From: Candidatus Omnitrophota bacterium
Lineage (GTDB): Bacteria; Omnitrophota; Gorgyraeia; Gygaellales; Profunditerraquicolaceae
Length of the DNA stretch: 42,903 nt
Assembly (NCBI GenBank): GCA_028710685.1
Contig: JAQTTQ010000006.1
Span: 1 to 42,903, forward strand
Reading direction: 5' to 3'
Below the pieces are notes generated by a model. It was not told the origin of the DNA. It did not search any database and worked only from the letters and a program-made list of their open reading frames with translations. The stretch's first letter is position 1. Every line of letters starts with the position of its first letter. The position numbers and the translations under genes were made by a program. Of this stretch, positions 25,736 through 32,959 are shown in pieces.

Positions 25736-25954
25736 TCATTTTGTCTTCTTACTTCTTTCTGCTTCAGCATAATCCCACCGAATATAAGGCATTTTATCGG
25801 ATTCCTTAAAATTCCAAATCTTGCGGAAAGCATCCATAAATTCTTCCGGGATAAGAAACCTCGCTTCATAACAAGCATAGCCTCTTTTGTCTTTCTGATC
25901 ATAAACTTCTATCCGTCCTCCTCTATAGCCTTTATATTTAGGGTTCATAATCAT
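25736..25954 (-). CDS. Small hypothetical protein, 72 aa
   Basis: A basic and aromatic protein of about 70 residues with blocks KGYRGGRIEVYD, YACYEARFLIPEEFMDAFRKIW and MPYIRWDYAEAERSKK. It shows no membrane helix or known motif. The start may be the ATG at 25954 or the one two codons later. It lies 35 bases upstream of the broken Abi_C-type gene and may belong to the same unit. I do not recognise the family. Confidence 0.6.
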   Translation of the reverse strand: MIMNPKYKGYRGGRIEVYDQKDKRGYACYEARFLIPEEFMDAFRKIWNFKESDKMPYIRWDYAEAERSKKTK

Positions 25955-26005
25955 CTCTTCAACAACACTAAAAAATACCTTTTCTTCTTCGGCATATTTA
26001 ATCCC

Positions 26006-26211
26006 TATAATTGGTTAGGCGTTCCGCCGTATATATCCGGAGTAAAATCTGATTACCAATATCCCTTAGAATCAATATCCATAATGGTAAGCTTATTTGG
26101 CCATCTAGCTCCAGTATCAATATTCCAAACATTACATACATGAATCGACTGAGGCGTATTATAAAAGTCGGTTGTTGTATGACCGATAAAAATATCCGTA
26201 TGGACTGCCAT
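26006..26211 (-). pseudogene. 3' fragment of a second metallophosphoesterase gene
   Basis: The fragment aligns with the last third of the phosphatase at 27752-28441: DIFIGHTTT, then HVCNVW.DTGA, LTIMD.D, and a closing YGG.PNQL. A TAA replaces a Gln codon after GYW, and the catalytic N-terminal part is missing. It is therefore a decayed partial duplicate. The rest of 25955-26235 shows no other gene. Confidence 0.8.
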
Positions 26212-26235
26212 AATATTCTACGGTAGAACTGGCTT

Positions 26236-27243
26236 TTAATTATTCTTATTTATCAAATTCACAACCAGCGTAACAATAACATCGCGCTCACTAGGCTTAC
26301 TTTCGGCAATCATCAAGGTCAAGGCGACTAAAGCGTTATCAGCAATGCGCTTTGAGCCGTCTTCTTTATACAGGATACCATTTTTCTCTAAGAACCATAG
26401 AAATATTGAAGCAGCGATCCGCTTGTTGCCATCAACAAATGAATGATTTTTAACAATGAAATAAAGCAAATTAGCTGCCTTCTCTTCAACGCTTGGATAT
26501 AAATCTTTTTCGTCAAATGTCTGATAAATTGAAGATACGGAGCTCTTAAATGATTTATCGCGCTCTGTACCAAATAAATCTGAAGTACCAATTCTCTCTT
26601 TAAGCTTATTTACGGCTTCTATTGCTAATTCGGAACTTAAAACAAATTTCTCTTCTTTTGACGTTTTGCCTATCTTAAGTCGCCTGTAGTCATAATCATC
26701 TAAGAGCCCAAGCGCATAGTTATAATCACTGATTACTTCAAGCAACCCCATGGCTTCTTTATATTCAAGCTGCTTGCGATCTTTCATGCTGCCTATAAGC
26801 TTTACTGCCCGCTGCAAGGCCTGAAGTTTTTGAGCTTGCTCCTTTAAACGTTTCTCATTTAAGGTGTAACCATCAATTAAATGCCGTTTTAAGACATTCG
26901 TTGCCCAGATACGAAACTGGGTAGCACGAGAAGAATTAACTCTATAACCTACGGAAATAATAACGTCTAGATTGTAAAAAGTAGTTTGATATACTTTACC
27001 GTCCGGAGCAGTATGTGCAATTTTTGCACATACTGAACTTTGTTCTAACTCCTTGTCTTTAAATATATTGCTTAAATGTTTTGTGATTACGCTACGCTCT
27101 GACTTAAAAAGTGCAGCAATCTGCTTTTGGCTAAGCCAAACCGTCTCTTGTTCTAGCTTAACTTCAAGCTGGATTTTTTTATCTTTAGTCCGATAAATGG
27201 CAATTTCGCCCTTTGCCTGCATTTCAGTGAGCTTATTTTTCAT
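26236..27243 (-). CDS. RhuM-Fic/Doc fusion protein
   Basis: A 335-residue protein. Residues 1-150 are the RhuM-type domain (AIYRTKDKKIQLEVKLEQET, WLSQKQIAALF, YNLDVIISVGYRVNS, FRIWATNVLKRHL). The C-terminal 140 residues are Fic/Doc-like, with the active motif NHSFVDGNKR near residue 265 matching HxFxxGNKR. Fic enzymes transfer AMP or phosphate groups to proteins and often act as toxins. GAGG lies 7 bases upstream of the ATG. A fragment of a second RhuM gene lies at 30581-30810. Confidence 0.9.
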   Translation of the reverse strand: MKNKLTEMQAKGEIAIYRTKDKKIQLEVKLEQETVWLSQKQIAALFKSERSVITKHLSNIFKDKELEQSSVCAKIAHTAPDGKVYQTTFYNLDVIISVGYRVNSSRATQFRIWATNVLKRHLIDGYTLNEKRLKEQAQKLQALQRAVKLIGSMKDRKQLEYKEAMGLLEVISDYNYALGLLDDYDYRRLKIGKTSKEEKFVLSSELAIEAVNKLKERIGTSDLFGTERDKSFKSSVSSIYQTFDEKDLYPSVEEKAANLLYFIVKNHSFVDGNKRIAASIFLWFLEKNGILYKEDGSKRIADNALVALTLMIAESKPSERDVIVTLVVNLINKNN

Positions 27244-27260
27244 AACTTACCTCATCTAAA

Positions 27261-27269
27261 TTTATACCA
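27261..27269 (-). promoter_or_regulatory. Possible extended -10 promoter of the RhuM-Fic gene
   Basis: On the minus strand TGGTATAAA lies about 18 bases before the start codon. No good -35 is seen, so the call rests on the extended -10 alone. The rest of 27270-27452 is AT-rich, with no gene. Confidence 0.3.
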
Positions 27270-27452
27270 AGACCTATGAATAAACGTGATTTAGCTTATT
27301 TTCAACACCTACAAATTGAAACCAAAAATGAAGAATATAACCGGATATCAAACTGTATTTAACCATTTGGTATATATGTGTTTAATTCTGCTAATTTGTC
27401 TTTATATATCTCCTCAAGAAAAGGCATAATAGTCCTGTGGGAGCGGAACCAG

Positions 27453-27502
27453 CGGCCAGCCATATGACCGGATGAAAACTTTTTTCCGCATCCTACCTTC
27501 CT
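27453..27502 (-). repeat. Intergenic repeat E3, right half
   Basis: About 50 bases are identical to 20821-20870, including AGGAAGGTAGG and an ATG. The repeat begins at the stop codon of the 77-residue gene. Beyond the shared part the two copies diverge completely, so the peptide opened by that ATG is not conserved. Confidence 0.75.
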
Positions 27503-27734
27503 ATTTATTGTTTAAAACCTTGGGGACATCTTCGAGCTTCATCAGCCTGCCCTTCCAGAACACCAATCCATAGACATTACCGTTATGAAGCTCAAGGGGC
27601 ACGCTCCAACCAGCATGAGATTGCGTCCCGCCGTAGGGTGAAAGGCTGTCGATCTTCTCCAGCTCTTTCTTGCCAATTTTGCCTAACGGTTTTTTCAAAT
27701 CATTATGTCGAAGAAAAAATGTCGTCGTTCCCAT
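27501..27734 (-). CDS. Small hypothetical protein, 77 aa
   Basis: A small basic protein with the blocks TTTFFLRHNDLKKPLGKI, LSPYGGTQSHAGWSVPLEL and VYGLVFWKGRLMKLEDVP. It begins 17 bases after the phosphatase stop, with GGAG about 10 bases upstream, so it is probably the last gene of the AbiE operon. I recognise no family. The beta-strand-rich pattern suggests a compact domain, possibly nucleic acid-binding. Confidence 0.55.
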   Translation of the reverse strand: MGTTTFFLRHNDLKKPLGKIGKKELEKIDSLSPYGGTQSHAGWSVPLELHNGNVYGLVFWKGRLMKLEDVPKVLNNK

Positions 27735-27751
27735 AAAAATTTACTCCAAAC

Positions 27752-28441
27752 TTAGAGCTGATTCGGCAATCCGCCGTATAAATCCTTTGATAACTCCGAT
27801 TGCCAGTATTCCTTTGTATCAACATCCATAATCGTCAGCTTGCCCGACCATCCAGCGCCGGTGTCCAAATCCCACACATTGCAAACATGAATCGGCTGAA
27901 GCGTTCTATAAAGCTCTGTGGTCGTATGTCCGATAAAAATGTCGTCGTATTTTGTGATCTGCGCTTCCCGTCTATAATTAGCCGCTTCCCATGCGTCTTT
28001 TAACAAGTCCCTGTCCCACACAAGTACCTGAGCGCTATTTTGCTCCAATGGCAAATCCGGCACAAAACCGGCATGGACAAAAAGTTTATTCCCGACATCC
28101 AACCAAAGATGTCCGCTTTTTAGGAAGTCGATATGCGTCTGCGGCATGGGTCCGCCATTATAGGACGCCATCGTCCGGTCACCGCCTTGGCTTCTCCATA
28201 TCTCCGGCTTATCGCCTCGCAAGGCCCAATCCAACGCCCACATATCATGATTGCCAATGACCAGATCACAATGCTTGATCTTTAACAACTCGTCGATGCA
28301 CTGCCTGACATCCGGATACCCGTCACAAACATCGCCCATCACGATTAGGCGATCTTTTTTATAATCAAACTTCGAGCGCTCAAAACACTGCACCATCGCC
28401 TTATAGGCACCATGGATATCACCGATGACATAGGTCTTCAT
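27752..28441 (-). CDS. PP2A/Ap4A-type metallophosphoesterase
   Basis: A protein of about 229 residues. It shows the metal-binding motifs in order: GDIHG near residue 7, GDVCDG near 34 and GNHDMW near 64, with later histidines in FVHAGF and IGHTTT. This is the calcineurin-like Ser/Thr phosphatase or Ap4A hydrolase fold. The ATG at 28441 is chosen because it overlaps the AbiEii stop as ATGA; longer starts exist. Its place right behind AbiEii suggests it works with, or counteracts, that nucleotidyltransferase, which is inference. Confidence 0.85.
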   Translation of the reverse strand: MKTYVIGDIHGAYKAMVQCFERSKFDYKKDRLIVMGDVCDGYPDVRQCIDELLKIKHCDLVIGNHDMWALDWALRGDKPEIWRSQGGDRTMASYNGGPMPQTHIDFLKSGHLWLDVGNKLFVHAGFVPDLPLEQNSAQVLVWDRDLLKDAWEAANYRREAQITKYDDIFIGHTTTELYRTLQPIHVCNVWDLDTGAGWSGKLTIMDVDTKEYWQSELSKDLYGGLPNQL

Positions 28442-29352
28442 TCCCATCCCTTTGGAGACGTCCATGTCTTATCAAACGCGACATTCTCATTGATCGCTAT
28501 AATAGGCTCGATAAGGAAACGCTCTATTTCTTTGGCTGTAGCCGATAAGGTTTCCGGCGCGTGTTGGATATCTCCCTTTTTCACAAAAGCATTCCAGAGC
28601 GTCTGCCTGTCGGACTTTTCGTCATAAATTTCATCAGCAAACAAAGGTTTCTTAGGAGGGATATCCGTCTTGCGATTGTTAAAGGTTTTCTTTATCGCAC
28701 TGGCGATATTCGCCCCCTTAAATTCAAATTGCCTCGTCATAAGCCAGATATCATAAAAGTCTTTCATCCTGCTATTCAACAGCCCGAGTTTGATCATGGC
28801 TTCAAATTTTTCACTGATCACGCTCTCCTGAGGATATCCATTTAAATGCGGCTTTGGAAAATCCAAGATTACCGGATAATCAACAACCTTAGACTTTGGA
28901 TACACGATATCGCCAAATCCAACGTCAATTTGCATTGGAATACGCGCGCGATCTAAAAAGCCGGTGAATTTTACTCGCACCCCTTCATAATCCGCGTCTT
29001 CTTTGATCTTTATTCCTTTGACCGTCTGAGCATCAAACTTAAGCCCATCAGGATCCACGCTGATATCGCACGCGTCTTTCATTACTGTTTCGATAGCCGC
29101 GATCGCGTTATCAAAGCGGGCCAAGAAGTCAATATCAAGGGTTGTCCGCCTGTCAGGGATCTGCCATACAGCGAATAAAAGCGCACCCTTCAATACAAAC
29201 TTATCTGCGTATTTTGATTTGCTGAACCGGTAGAGAAACCTCTCCATGCCGTAATACTGCAAGACTTCCGAGAAGGGGCGATTGGTTTCTTTCGCTTTAT
29301 TTTGAAGCTTCGCCTTGACGGAAGCCTCTATGTCTTTAATTTCGTTTTTCAT
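28438..29352 (-). CDS. AbiEii-type nucleotidyltransferase toxin
   Basis: A 304-residue nucleotidyltransferase-like toxin of type IV toxin-antitoxin systems. The active-site strand FVLKGALLFAVW is followed by RRTTLDIDFL, giving the expected GA(x) and DxD motifs. A later Lys/Asp region (ISEKFEAMIKLG, SRMKDFYDIWLM) is typical of this family. It is coupled to the AbiEi gene by an ATGA overlap. Related enzymes modify tRNA acceptor ends with nucleotides and stop growth. All key residues are present. Confidence 0.9.
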   Translation of the reverse strand: MKNEIKDIEASVKAKLQNKAKETNRPFSEVLQYYGMERFLYRFSKSKYADKFVLKGALLFAVWQIPDRRTTLDIDFLARFDNAIAAIETVMKDACDISVDPDGLKFDAQTVKGIKIKEDADYEGVRVKFTGFLDRARIPMQIDVGFGDIVYPKSKVVDYPVILDFPKPHLNGYPQESVISEKFEAMIKLGLLNSRMKDFYDIWLMTRQFEFKGANIASAIKKTFNNRKTDIPPKKPLFADEIYDEKSDRQTLWNAFVKKGDIQHAPETLSATAKEIERFLIEPIIAINENVAFDKTWTSPKGWE

Positions 29353-29951
29353 ATCATGGTTTCAATTATTGGCTTAATAATTCTATCGACCCGGCAAATT
29401 TTCGCGTATTCCATAATCTCTTTTGGCTTGACGCGTTTTTCAGTAATGGCAATCTTTAGGGCGTCTCTGGCAACATTCGCGCCAATCCTATTGCGAAACT
29501 TAAAGCAATCAGCAATAGTCTTGGCAAGGCTGTAGACTTTTACGGTATGCCCTTCTATTTCGTGTTTCTCCACGCCTGATTTCCATGTGTCCAAAGCAAA
29601 CCTGTAGAATCTGACAGGCGGATATTTTATTCTGCTTTCATGGCTACCGCGTGGTATAGCGACATCGACATATTTGGGTATTTCATTGGTTGCCTCATGA
29701 AAAGCCAGTGCCGAAAGAAGACATACAATTCCTTTGGGAATCTTGATTGAGATGGCCACCATATCGGGATTAGAAATCGACATGCCTTCCGATAGACCAT
29801 AAAGCCCTCTATCAAGTTTCTGGATGTTATTATTCGCGAGGCTGATCTTGATAAGCGATTTATTGAAACCGGCCGAGTCAAGTTCAGAGGAACTGGCCAT
29901 TCCGCCTTTTTGTTTGAGAAATTGGATTAGCTGGGATTCTTTTGAGCCCAT
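29349..29951 (-). CDS. AbiEi-type antitoxin and transcriptional repressor
   Basis: A protein of about 200 residues with an N-terminal winged helix (SQLIQFLKQKGGMASSSELDSAG) and the AbiEi body (LDRGLYGLSEG, SALAFHEATNEIP, VKVYSLAKTIADCFKFRNRIG). The ATG at 29951 has AAGGAG with 8-base spacing; two starts further upstream are less well placed. AbiEi proteins repress their own operon through inverted repeats, and a dyad overlaps the promoter at 29973-30015. It forms the antitoxin half of the AbiE pair. Confidence 0.9.
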   Translation of the reverse strand: MGSKESQLIQFLKQKGGMASSSELDSAGFNKSLIKISLANNNIQKLDRGLYGLSEGMSISNPDMVAISIKIPKGIVCLLSALAFHEATNEIPKYVDVAIPRGSHESRIKYPPVRFYRFALDTWKSGVEKHEIEGHTVKVYSLAKTIADCFKFRNRIGANVARDALKIAITEKRVKPKEIMEYAKICRVDRIIKPIIETMI

Positions 29952-29972
29952 TGACATCACTCCTTATCTGTC

Positions 29973-30015
29973 TACACTTGTGCATAAGTGTATAGCATTT
30001 GGGATTGCATGTCAA
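29973..30015 (-). promoter_or_regulatory. AbiE promoter with overlapping operator
   Basis: On the minus strand TTGACA (30010-30015) and TGC-TATACA (29989-29994) are 15 bases apart, a short spacer helped by the extended -10. The dyad TACACTT-N6-AAGTGTA (29973-29992) overlaps the -10 and start site, the place expected for AbiEi autorepression. Confidence 0.65.
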
Positions 30016-30038
30016 GCGGTATTTTTCTACAGGCGAGA

Positions 30039-30311
30039 TTAAAGAACGGATTCTTGAAGCTTGCCGGTCGTGGCGTCCACGATCCGGAAATGGGTCTTGC
30101 CGTTGTGGCCTTTCCACTGCTCTTCGATATTCAGGCTCCAGTCGCCCAAGGGCATGATTTTCTGGATTTCCCGCAGGCGAAGCCTACCGGCCGGGATCGC
30201 ACCCAAGAGATCACCCTCGCTTGAGATATTCTCCACATAAACTTCCTCGCCAGCCAACCGGACGCTGATGTAGCGAGTTTTCTTAACTGCTTGCTCGATA
30301 ACTCTTGCCAT
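30039..30311 (-). CDS. Duplicated 90-aa protein, copy B
   Basis: The second copy of the 90-residue protein at 19274-19546, differing mainly by conservative changes (AKII to ARVI, KLRL to RLRL, KDRI to KGHN). The ATG at 30311 has GGGAGGTGG upstream, as in copy A; a longer in-frame start is not supported. Conservation of the protein with silent and conservative changes suggests selection. It lies downstream of the AbiE promoter region but reads in the same direction, ending 24 bases from that promoter. Confidence 0.75.
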   Translation of the reverse strand: MARVIEQAVKKTRYISVRLAGEEVYVENISSEGDLLGAIPAGRLRLREIQKIMPLGDWSLNIEEQWKGHNGKTHFRIVDATTGKLQESVL

Positions 30312-30329
30312 ACGCCCACCTCCCGGTAA

Positions 30330-30430
30330 ATTTTTGCAGGGCAAAAATTTACAGAGCAATTGAACAATAGAAATTAGAAAATAGAAAAACAGGTTCGATT
30401 GCGGTCTATTCTCTATTTTCAAAGATTTCC
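30330..30430. repeat. Hairpin insertion in control region of copy B
   Basis: About 90 bases absent from the copy A control region. They include GAAAATAGA and TCTATTTTC as arms about 20 bases apart, and AAATTTTTGC against GCAAAAATTT just upstream. The inserted segment pushes the operator away from the gene. Confidence 0.5.
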
Positions 30431-30545
30431 GGGTCGAGCGTTTGGCAAGGACTGAATTGGGATTGAGAGCCTACCCCTCCCATATCAATAATATGCCATA
30501 ACCTGCTTTAATATTAATAGTTACAGAGAATTCAGGAGGGCTTTT

Positions 30546-30577
30546 TTGTCAGAAATAATATATACTTTTTGTGACAA
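30546..30577. promoter_or_regulatory. Palindromic operator, copy 2
   Basis: TTGTCAGAAA and TTTGTGACAA form arms with one mismatch around a 12-base spacer, the same geometry as at 19697-19728. It lies upstream of copy B of the 90-residue gene and marks the end of the duplicated module; homology to copy A stops at about 30581. Confidence 0.6.
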
Positions 30578-30580
30578 GAT

Positions 30581-30810
30581 TTTTCTTGCCATCTGCGGCA
30601 GTTATTTCCATTTTGGAAACAACTGAAGGCTCTTGTAATTCACCGCTATCAAAAATATTCTTTGCGTAGGTCAATAATAGCTGGTACCGCTACACCAAAA
30701 AGCTCCGCTATTTTCTTCTGAGTAAGCCAAAAAGTTTCGGCATTGTACACCACCTCAATCTGAACATTACCCTGGGGAGAATTATAAAAAATAATATTGG
30801 ATTCGCGCAT
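30581..30810 (-). pseudogene. Truncated, frameshifted RhuM gene fragment
   Basis: From ATG 30810 (AGGAG 5 bases upstream) the frame reads FYNSPQGNVQIEVVYNAETF, then WLTQKKIAELFGVAVPAI, a RhuM N terminus. A +1 shift after about 49 codons leads to KNIFDSGELQEPSVVSKMEI and then TAADGKK. The sequence then runs into the duplicated 90-residue gene module, so the rest is lost. It begins 7 bases after the DUF6088-type gene. Confidence 0.8.
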
Positions 30811-30817
30811 ATGTCTC

Positions 30818-31429
30818 CTATCTAATATTCTTTTGCTCTAACTTCTTTATTATTTTCTCTATCCAAGCCGGTGCAAAACGAAGATCGGCCATAAGAATCT
30901 GTTTATCCTTCTCTACCAGTTTCCTTTTCAATATCCCAATTATCCTATCGTCAATGTTCTCCTGCCCTATGAAACGCAACGCCTGAAAAACAAGCCCGCT
31001 GATCTTACCTGCAGTCGCCATATTTTTTGGCGATGTCTTCTTAAACTTAATATGCCAGTTACCAACTTGAACCACCCGGGTGGAGCCATCTGTTAATAAA
31101 ACAATTTTTGCCGGTACCTGATCAGATAAGCCAAGTAAGTTGGCCGCATACGCACCGGAAGGCTGAATCTTAAGATTATCTTTTTCGGCAAGTGCGGCGG
31201 TAATACTATCAACGCTCGGAGGCACATCTCCAAAATCCGGATGCTTCCGGGGATAGTCATAAAGCCCGCGCGCTAATCTACGAATATCTCCAGATCGAAC
31301 CAAACGACTCAATGCCTGATCTACAGCGGCACGATTGCCAAGATCAAGAAGATGGCTTGGGGCAAACACCCATCCCTTTTTCTTGCCGATAATTCGACGA
31401 AGGATTTTACTCTCAATAGATTCTGTCAT
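30818..31429 (-). CDS. DUF6088/AbiEi-like regulator
   Basis: A 203-residue protein with an N-terminal winged helix (GWVFAPSHLLDLGNRAAVDQAL, SGDIRRLARGLYDYPRKHPDFG). This motif belongs to the AbiEi-like antitoxin group, and from memory the full pattern fits DUF6088. The middle (LSDQVPAKIVLLTDGSTRVV) is also typical. No AbiEii-type toxin follows; instead a broken RhuM gene does. The dyad at 31445-31476 lies 16 bases before the start codon and could be its own binding site. Confidence 0.75.
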   Translation of the reverse strand: MTESIESKILRRIIGKKKGWVFAPSHLLDLGNRAAVDQALSRLVRSGDIRRLARGLYDYPRKHPDFGDVPPSVDSITAALAEKDNLKIQPSGAYAANLLGLSDQVPAKIVLLTDGSTRVVQVGNWHIKFKKTSPKNMATAGKISGLVFQALRFIGQENIDDRIIGILKRKLVEKDKQILMADLRFAPAWIEKIIKKLEQKNIR

Positions 31430-31444
31430 ATTTATCGCTTTTTA

Positions 31445-31476
31445 TTGTCAGAAATAATATATCGCACTTCTGACAG
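31445..31476. promoter_or_regulatory. Palindromic operator, copy 3
   Basis: TGTCAGAA (31446-31453) and TTCTGACA (31468-31475) form perfect 8-base arms. Their centre spacing equals that of the dyads at 19697 and 30546. It lies 16 bases upstream of the DUF6088-type gene. Confidence 0.6.
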
Positions 31477-31519
31477 AAAGTAAAGTTATTTCTAAGCCCC
31501 GGCGCCATTCCACTCCCAC

Positions 31520-32003
31520 AAATGTCCACCGGCCGGATAATGTCCACTTTTTACGAGACATTTCGATTTAGTGGACATTTACGTGTCCATCCATGTCCAT
31601 CAAAACGTGGCTTTGGCTAAGTGGAAGCCAAACCACGGCCTTTCTGGCCAGCTTTTTTTGACCATCCCGAACGCTTGCAGGACACCCCTAAAATCGCCTG
31701 TTTTCCGACGCTGGGCGCTTGTTTTTCCCGGGTTGACCATTGTTTAAAAAAATATGGTTTGCCTTCCGATAGGCAAAGCCATTGATACCCAAACCCCAAA
31801 AGTGATGGACATCGATCCTTCGACTCACTCGCTTCGCTCCTTAGCTCAGGACTTCATTTTTTTGACCACTACGAAGTGCTGAGCAAAGGACACGGCGATA
31901 AGCCGTGTCCTGCGTCGAAGCATCACTGGCTCTCCGCGCCTCGTCCGACCCTCACCCAAGCCCCCTCTTCCAAGGACCCGCGGCCGCCTCCAAGCATAAA
32001 AAA
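31520..32003 (-). repeat. Element C copy 2 with three hairpin insertions
   Basis: Homologous to 19812-20111 in the same order, but longer by roughly 190 bases because of three inserts. The hairpins are 31606-31637 (CGTGGCTTTGGCT arm), 31754-31782 (ATGGTTTGCC arm) and 31887-31911 (perfect 10-base arms AGGACACGGC, loop GATAA). The copy lies after the beta-lactamase terminator. No coding frame is conserved. Confidence 0.7.
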
Positions 32004-32040
32004 TCCCTATGACCTCGCTTTTCAAAACGACCATAGGGAT
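31998..32040 (-). terminator. Terminator of the beta-lactamase gene
   Basis: On the minus strand ATCCCTATG (32032-32040) pairs with CATAGGGAT (32003-32011) and is followed by TTTTT. It begins 10 bases after the beta-lactamase stop and resembles the DUF202 terminator in stem sequence (CCCTATG), so the terminator belongs to the repeated module. Confidence 0.7.
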
Positions 32041-32049
32041 GAGTTGTTA

Positions 32050-32835
32050 TTACAACAGGTTTTGAGACTTAAAGATGCTCTCCATGATCGTCCGGGCAGT
32101 CTTGCCCGATGGATTATCGCCTCCGGTAATATTACATGCAAAAACGTAGGTCGTACTGTTATGTTCAAGAAAACCTACAAACCAGCCCAAGTTCCATTTC
32201 CCGTCCGAACCCATGCCAGAGCCGGTCTTACCGTAAAGCGTTCCTTTATCGGTCTTCTCTGCCTGCATAACATCGCGTAGTATCGCGATATTCTTTTCAG
32301 AAAACGGAAGTTTATCGTCCAAAAGCTTATTCAAAAGAGCAACCTGCTCATCCGCGCTGATCTTGATGGATGTAGTATCCGGACGCGGAAGCCAGAAAAT
32401 ATCGATCCCTGATGAAATATCCTGTGAGCCGTAGCCAATCTTTTCAATATATTCCTTCATCCGGGCTTCGCCTATTTCCCGCGCCAATATCTGATATGCA
32501 GGAACGGCCGACACCCGAAACGCCTCACGTAGCGTTAAGTCCTGATTCCACCCTTCTATATCACGCTTCACCTCATCCCATTTATACCACGGCTCGTCAG
32601 CCCCCTTGATGAGCCCAAGCTCAAGACCGATGAGGGTATTGTAAATCTTGAATGTCGAACAGGGCGCAAAGCGCTGGTGAGCGCGCGCGAGATTAATATT
32701 GACCATTTCACCGGTTGCGCGATTATAGATCACCAGAGCCGCGTCATACCCTTGCAAAAGAAACCTGTCGATTTCTTGAGCAAACGCAACCGCGCTCATA
32801 AGCAAAAATCCAACGATCAAAGCGAATTTTTTCAT
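32050..32835 (-). CDS. bla: Class D (OXA-type) beta-lactamase
   Basis: A 261-residue serine beta-lactamase. A signal peptide with a hydrophobic core (FALIVGFLLMSAVAFA) predicts export to the periplasm, cleaved near residue 19. Active-site motifs are STFK at 60-63, SAV at 109-111, YGS at 135-137 in place of the usual YGN, and KTGSG at 203-207, with WNLGWFVGF after it. Class D identity follows from S-x-x-K, S-x-V and the YG motif order. The Asn to Ser change may alter the spectrum. The 5' flank is an E3 repeat and the 3' flank a terminator with element C. Confidence 0.92.
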   Translation of the reverse strand: MKKFALIVGFLLMSAVAFAQEIDRFLLQGYDAALVIYNRATGEMVNINLARAHQRFAPCSTFKIYNTLIGLELGLIKGADEPWYKWDEVKRDIEGWNQDLTLREAFRVSAVPAYQILAREIGEARMKEYIEKIGYGSQDISSGIDIFWLPRPDTTSIKISADEQVALLNKLLDDKLPFSEKNIAILRDVMQAEKTDKGTLYGKTGSGMGSDGKWNLGWFVGFLEHNSTTYVFACNITGGDNPSGKTARTIMESIFKSQNLL

Positions 32836-32858
32836 CCTGCCCTTTTATTCCCCAACTG

Positions 32859-32908
32859 CCGCCTCGGCTAAGCTCCCTATCGCATTACTATAATCCTGCC
32901 ACCGGCCA
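32859..32908 (-). repeat. Intergenic repeat E3, left half
   Basis: Nearly identical to 20777-20827. On the minus strand it encodes GRWQDYSNAIGSLAEAAVG and a TAA 12 bases before the beta-lactamase ATG. A start codon for this frame is not clear. Confidence 0.65.
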
Positions 32909-32959
32909 ACCCGAACTTTTAAAATAAACTTTTTGACATACTTGCAGTCATAATTCCGG

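Noticed and set aside
25730-26143. Plus-strand frame of 137 codons
   Set aside because: It covers the antisense of a small minus-strand gene and of the phosphatase fragment, and has low-complexity hydrophobic content.
31617-31799. Minus-strand frame of 60 codons inside element C copy 2
   Set aside because: It lies across inserted hairpins absent from copy 1 and has no protein features.
20777-32908. Integron cassette array with attC sites
   Set aside because: The repeated flanks do not show paired core sites of the RYYYAAC/GTTRRRY kind in the right layout, and no integron integrase is present.
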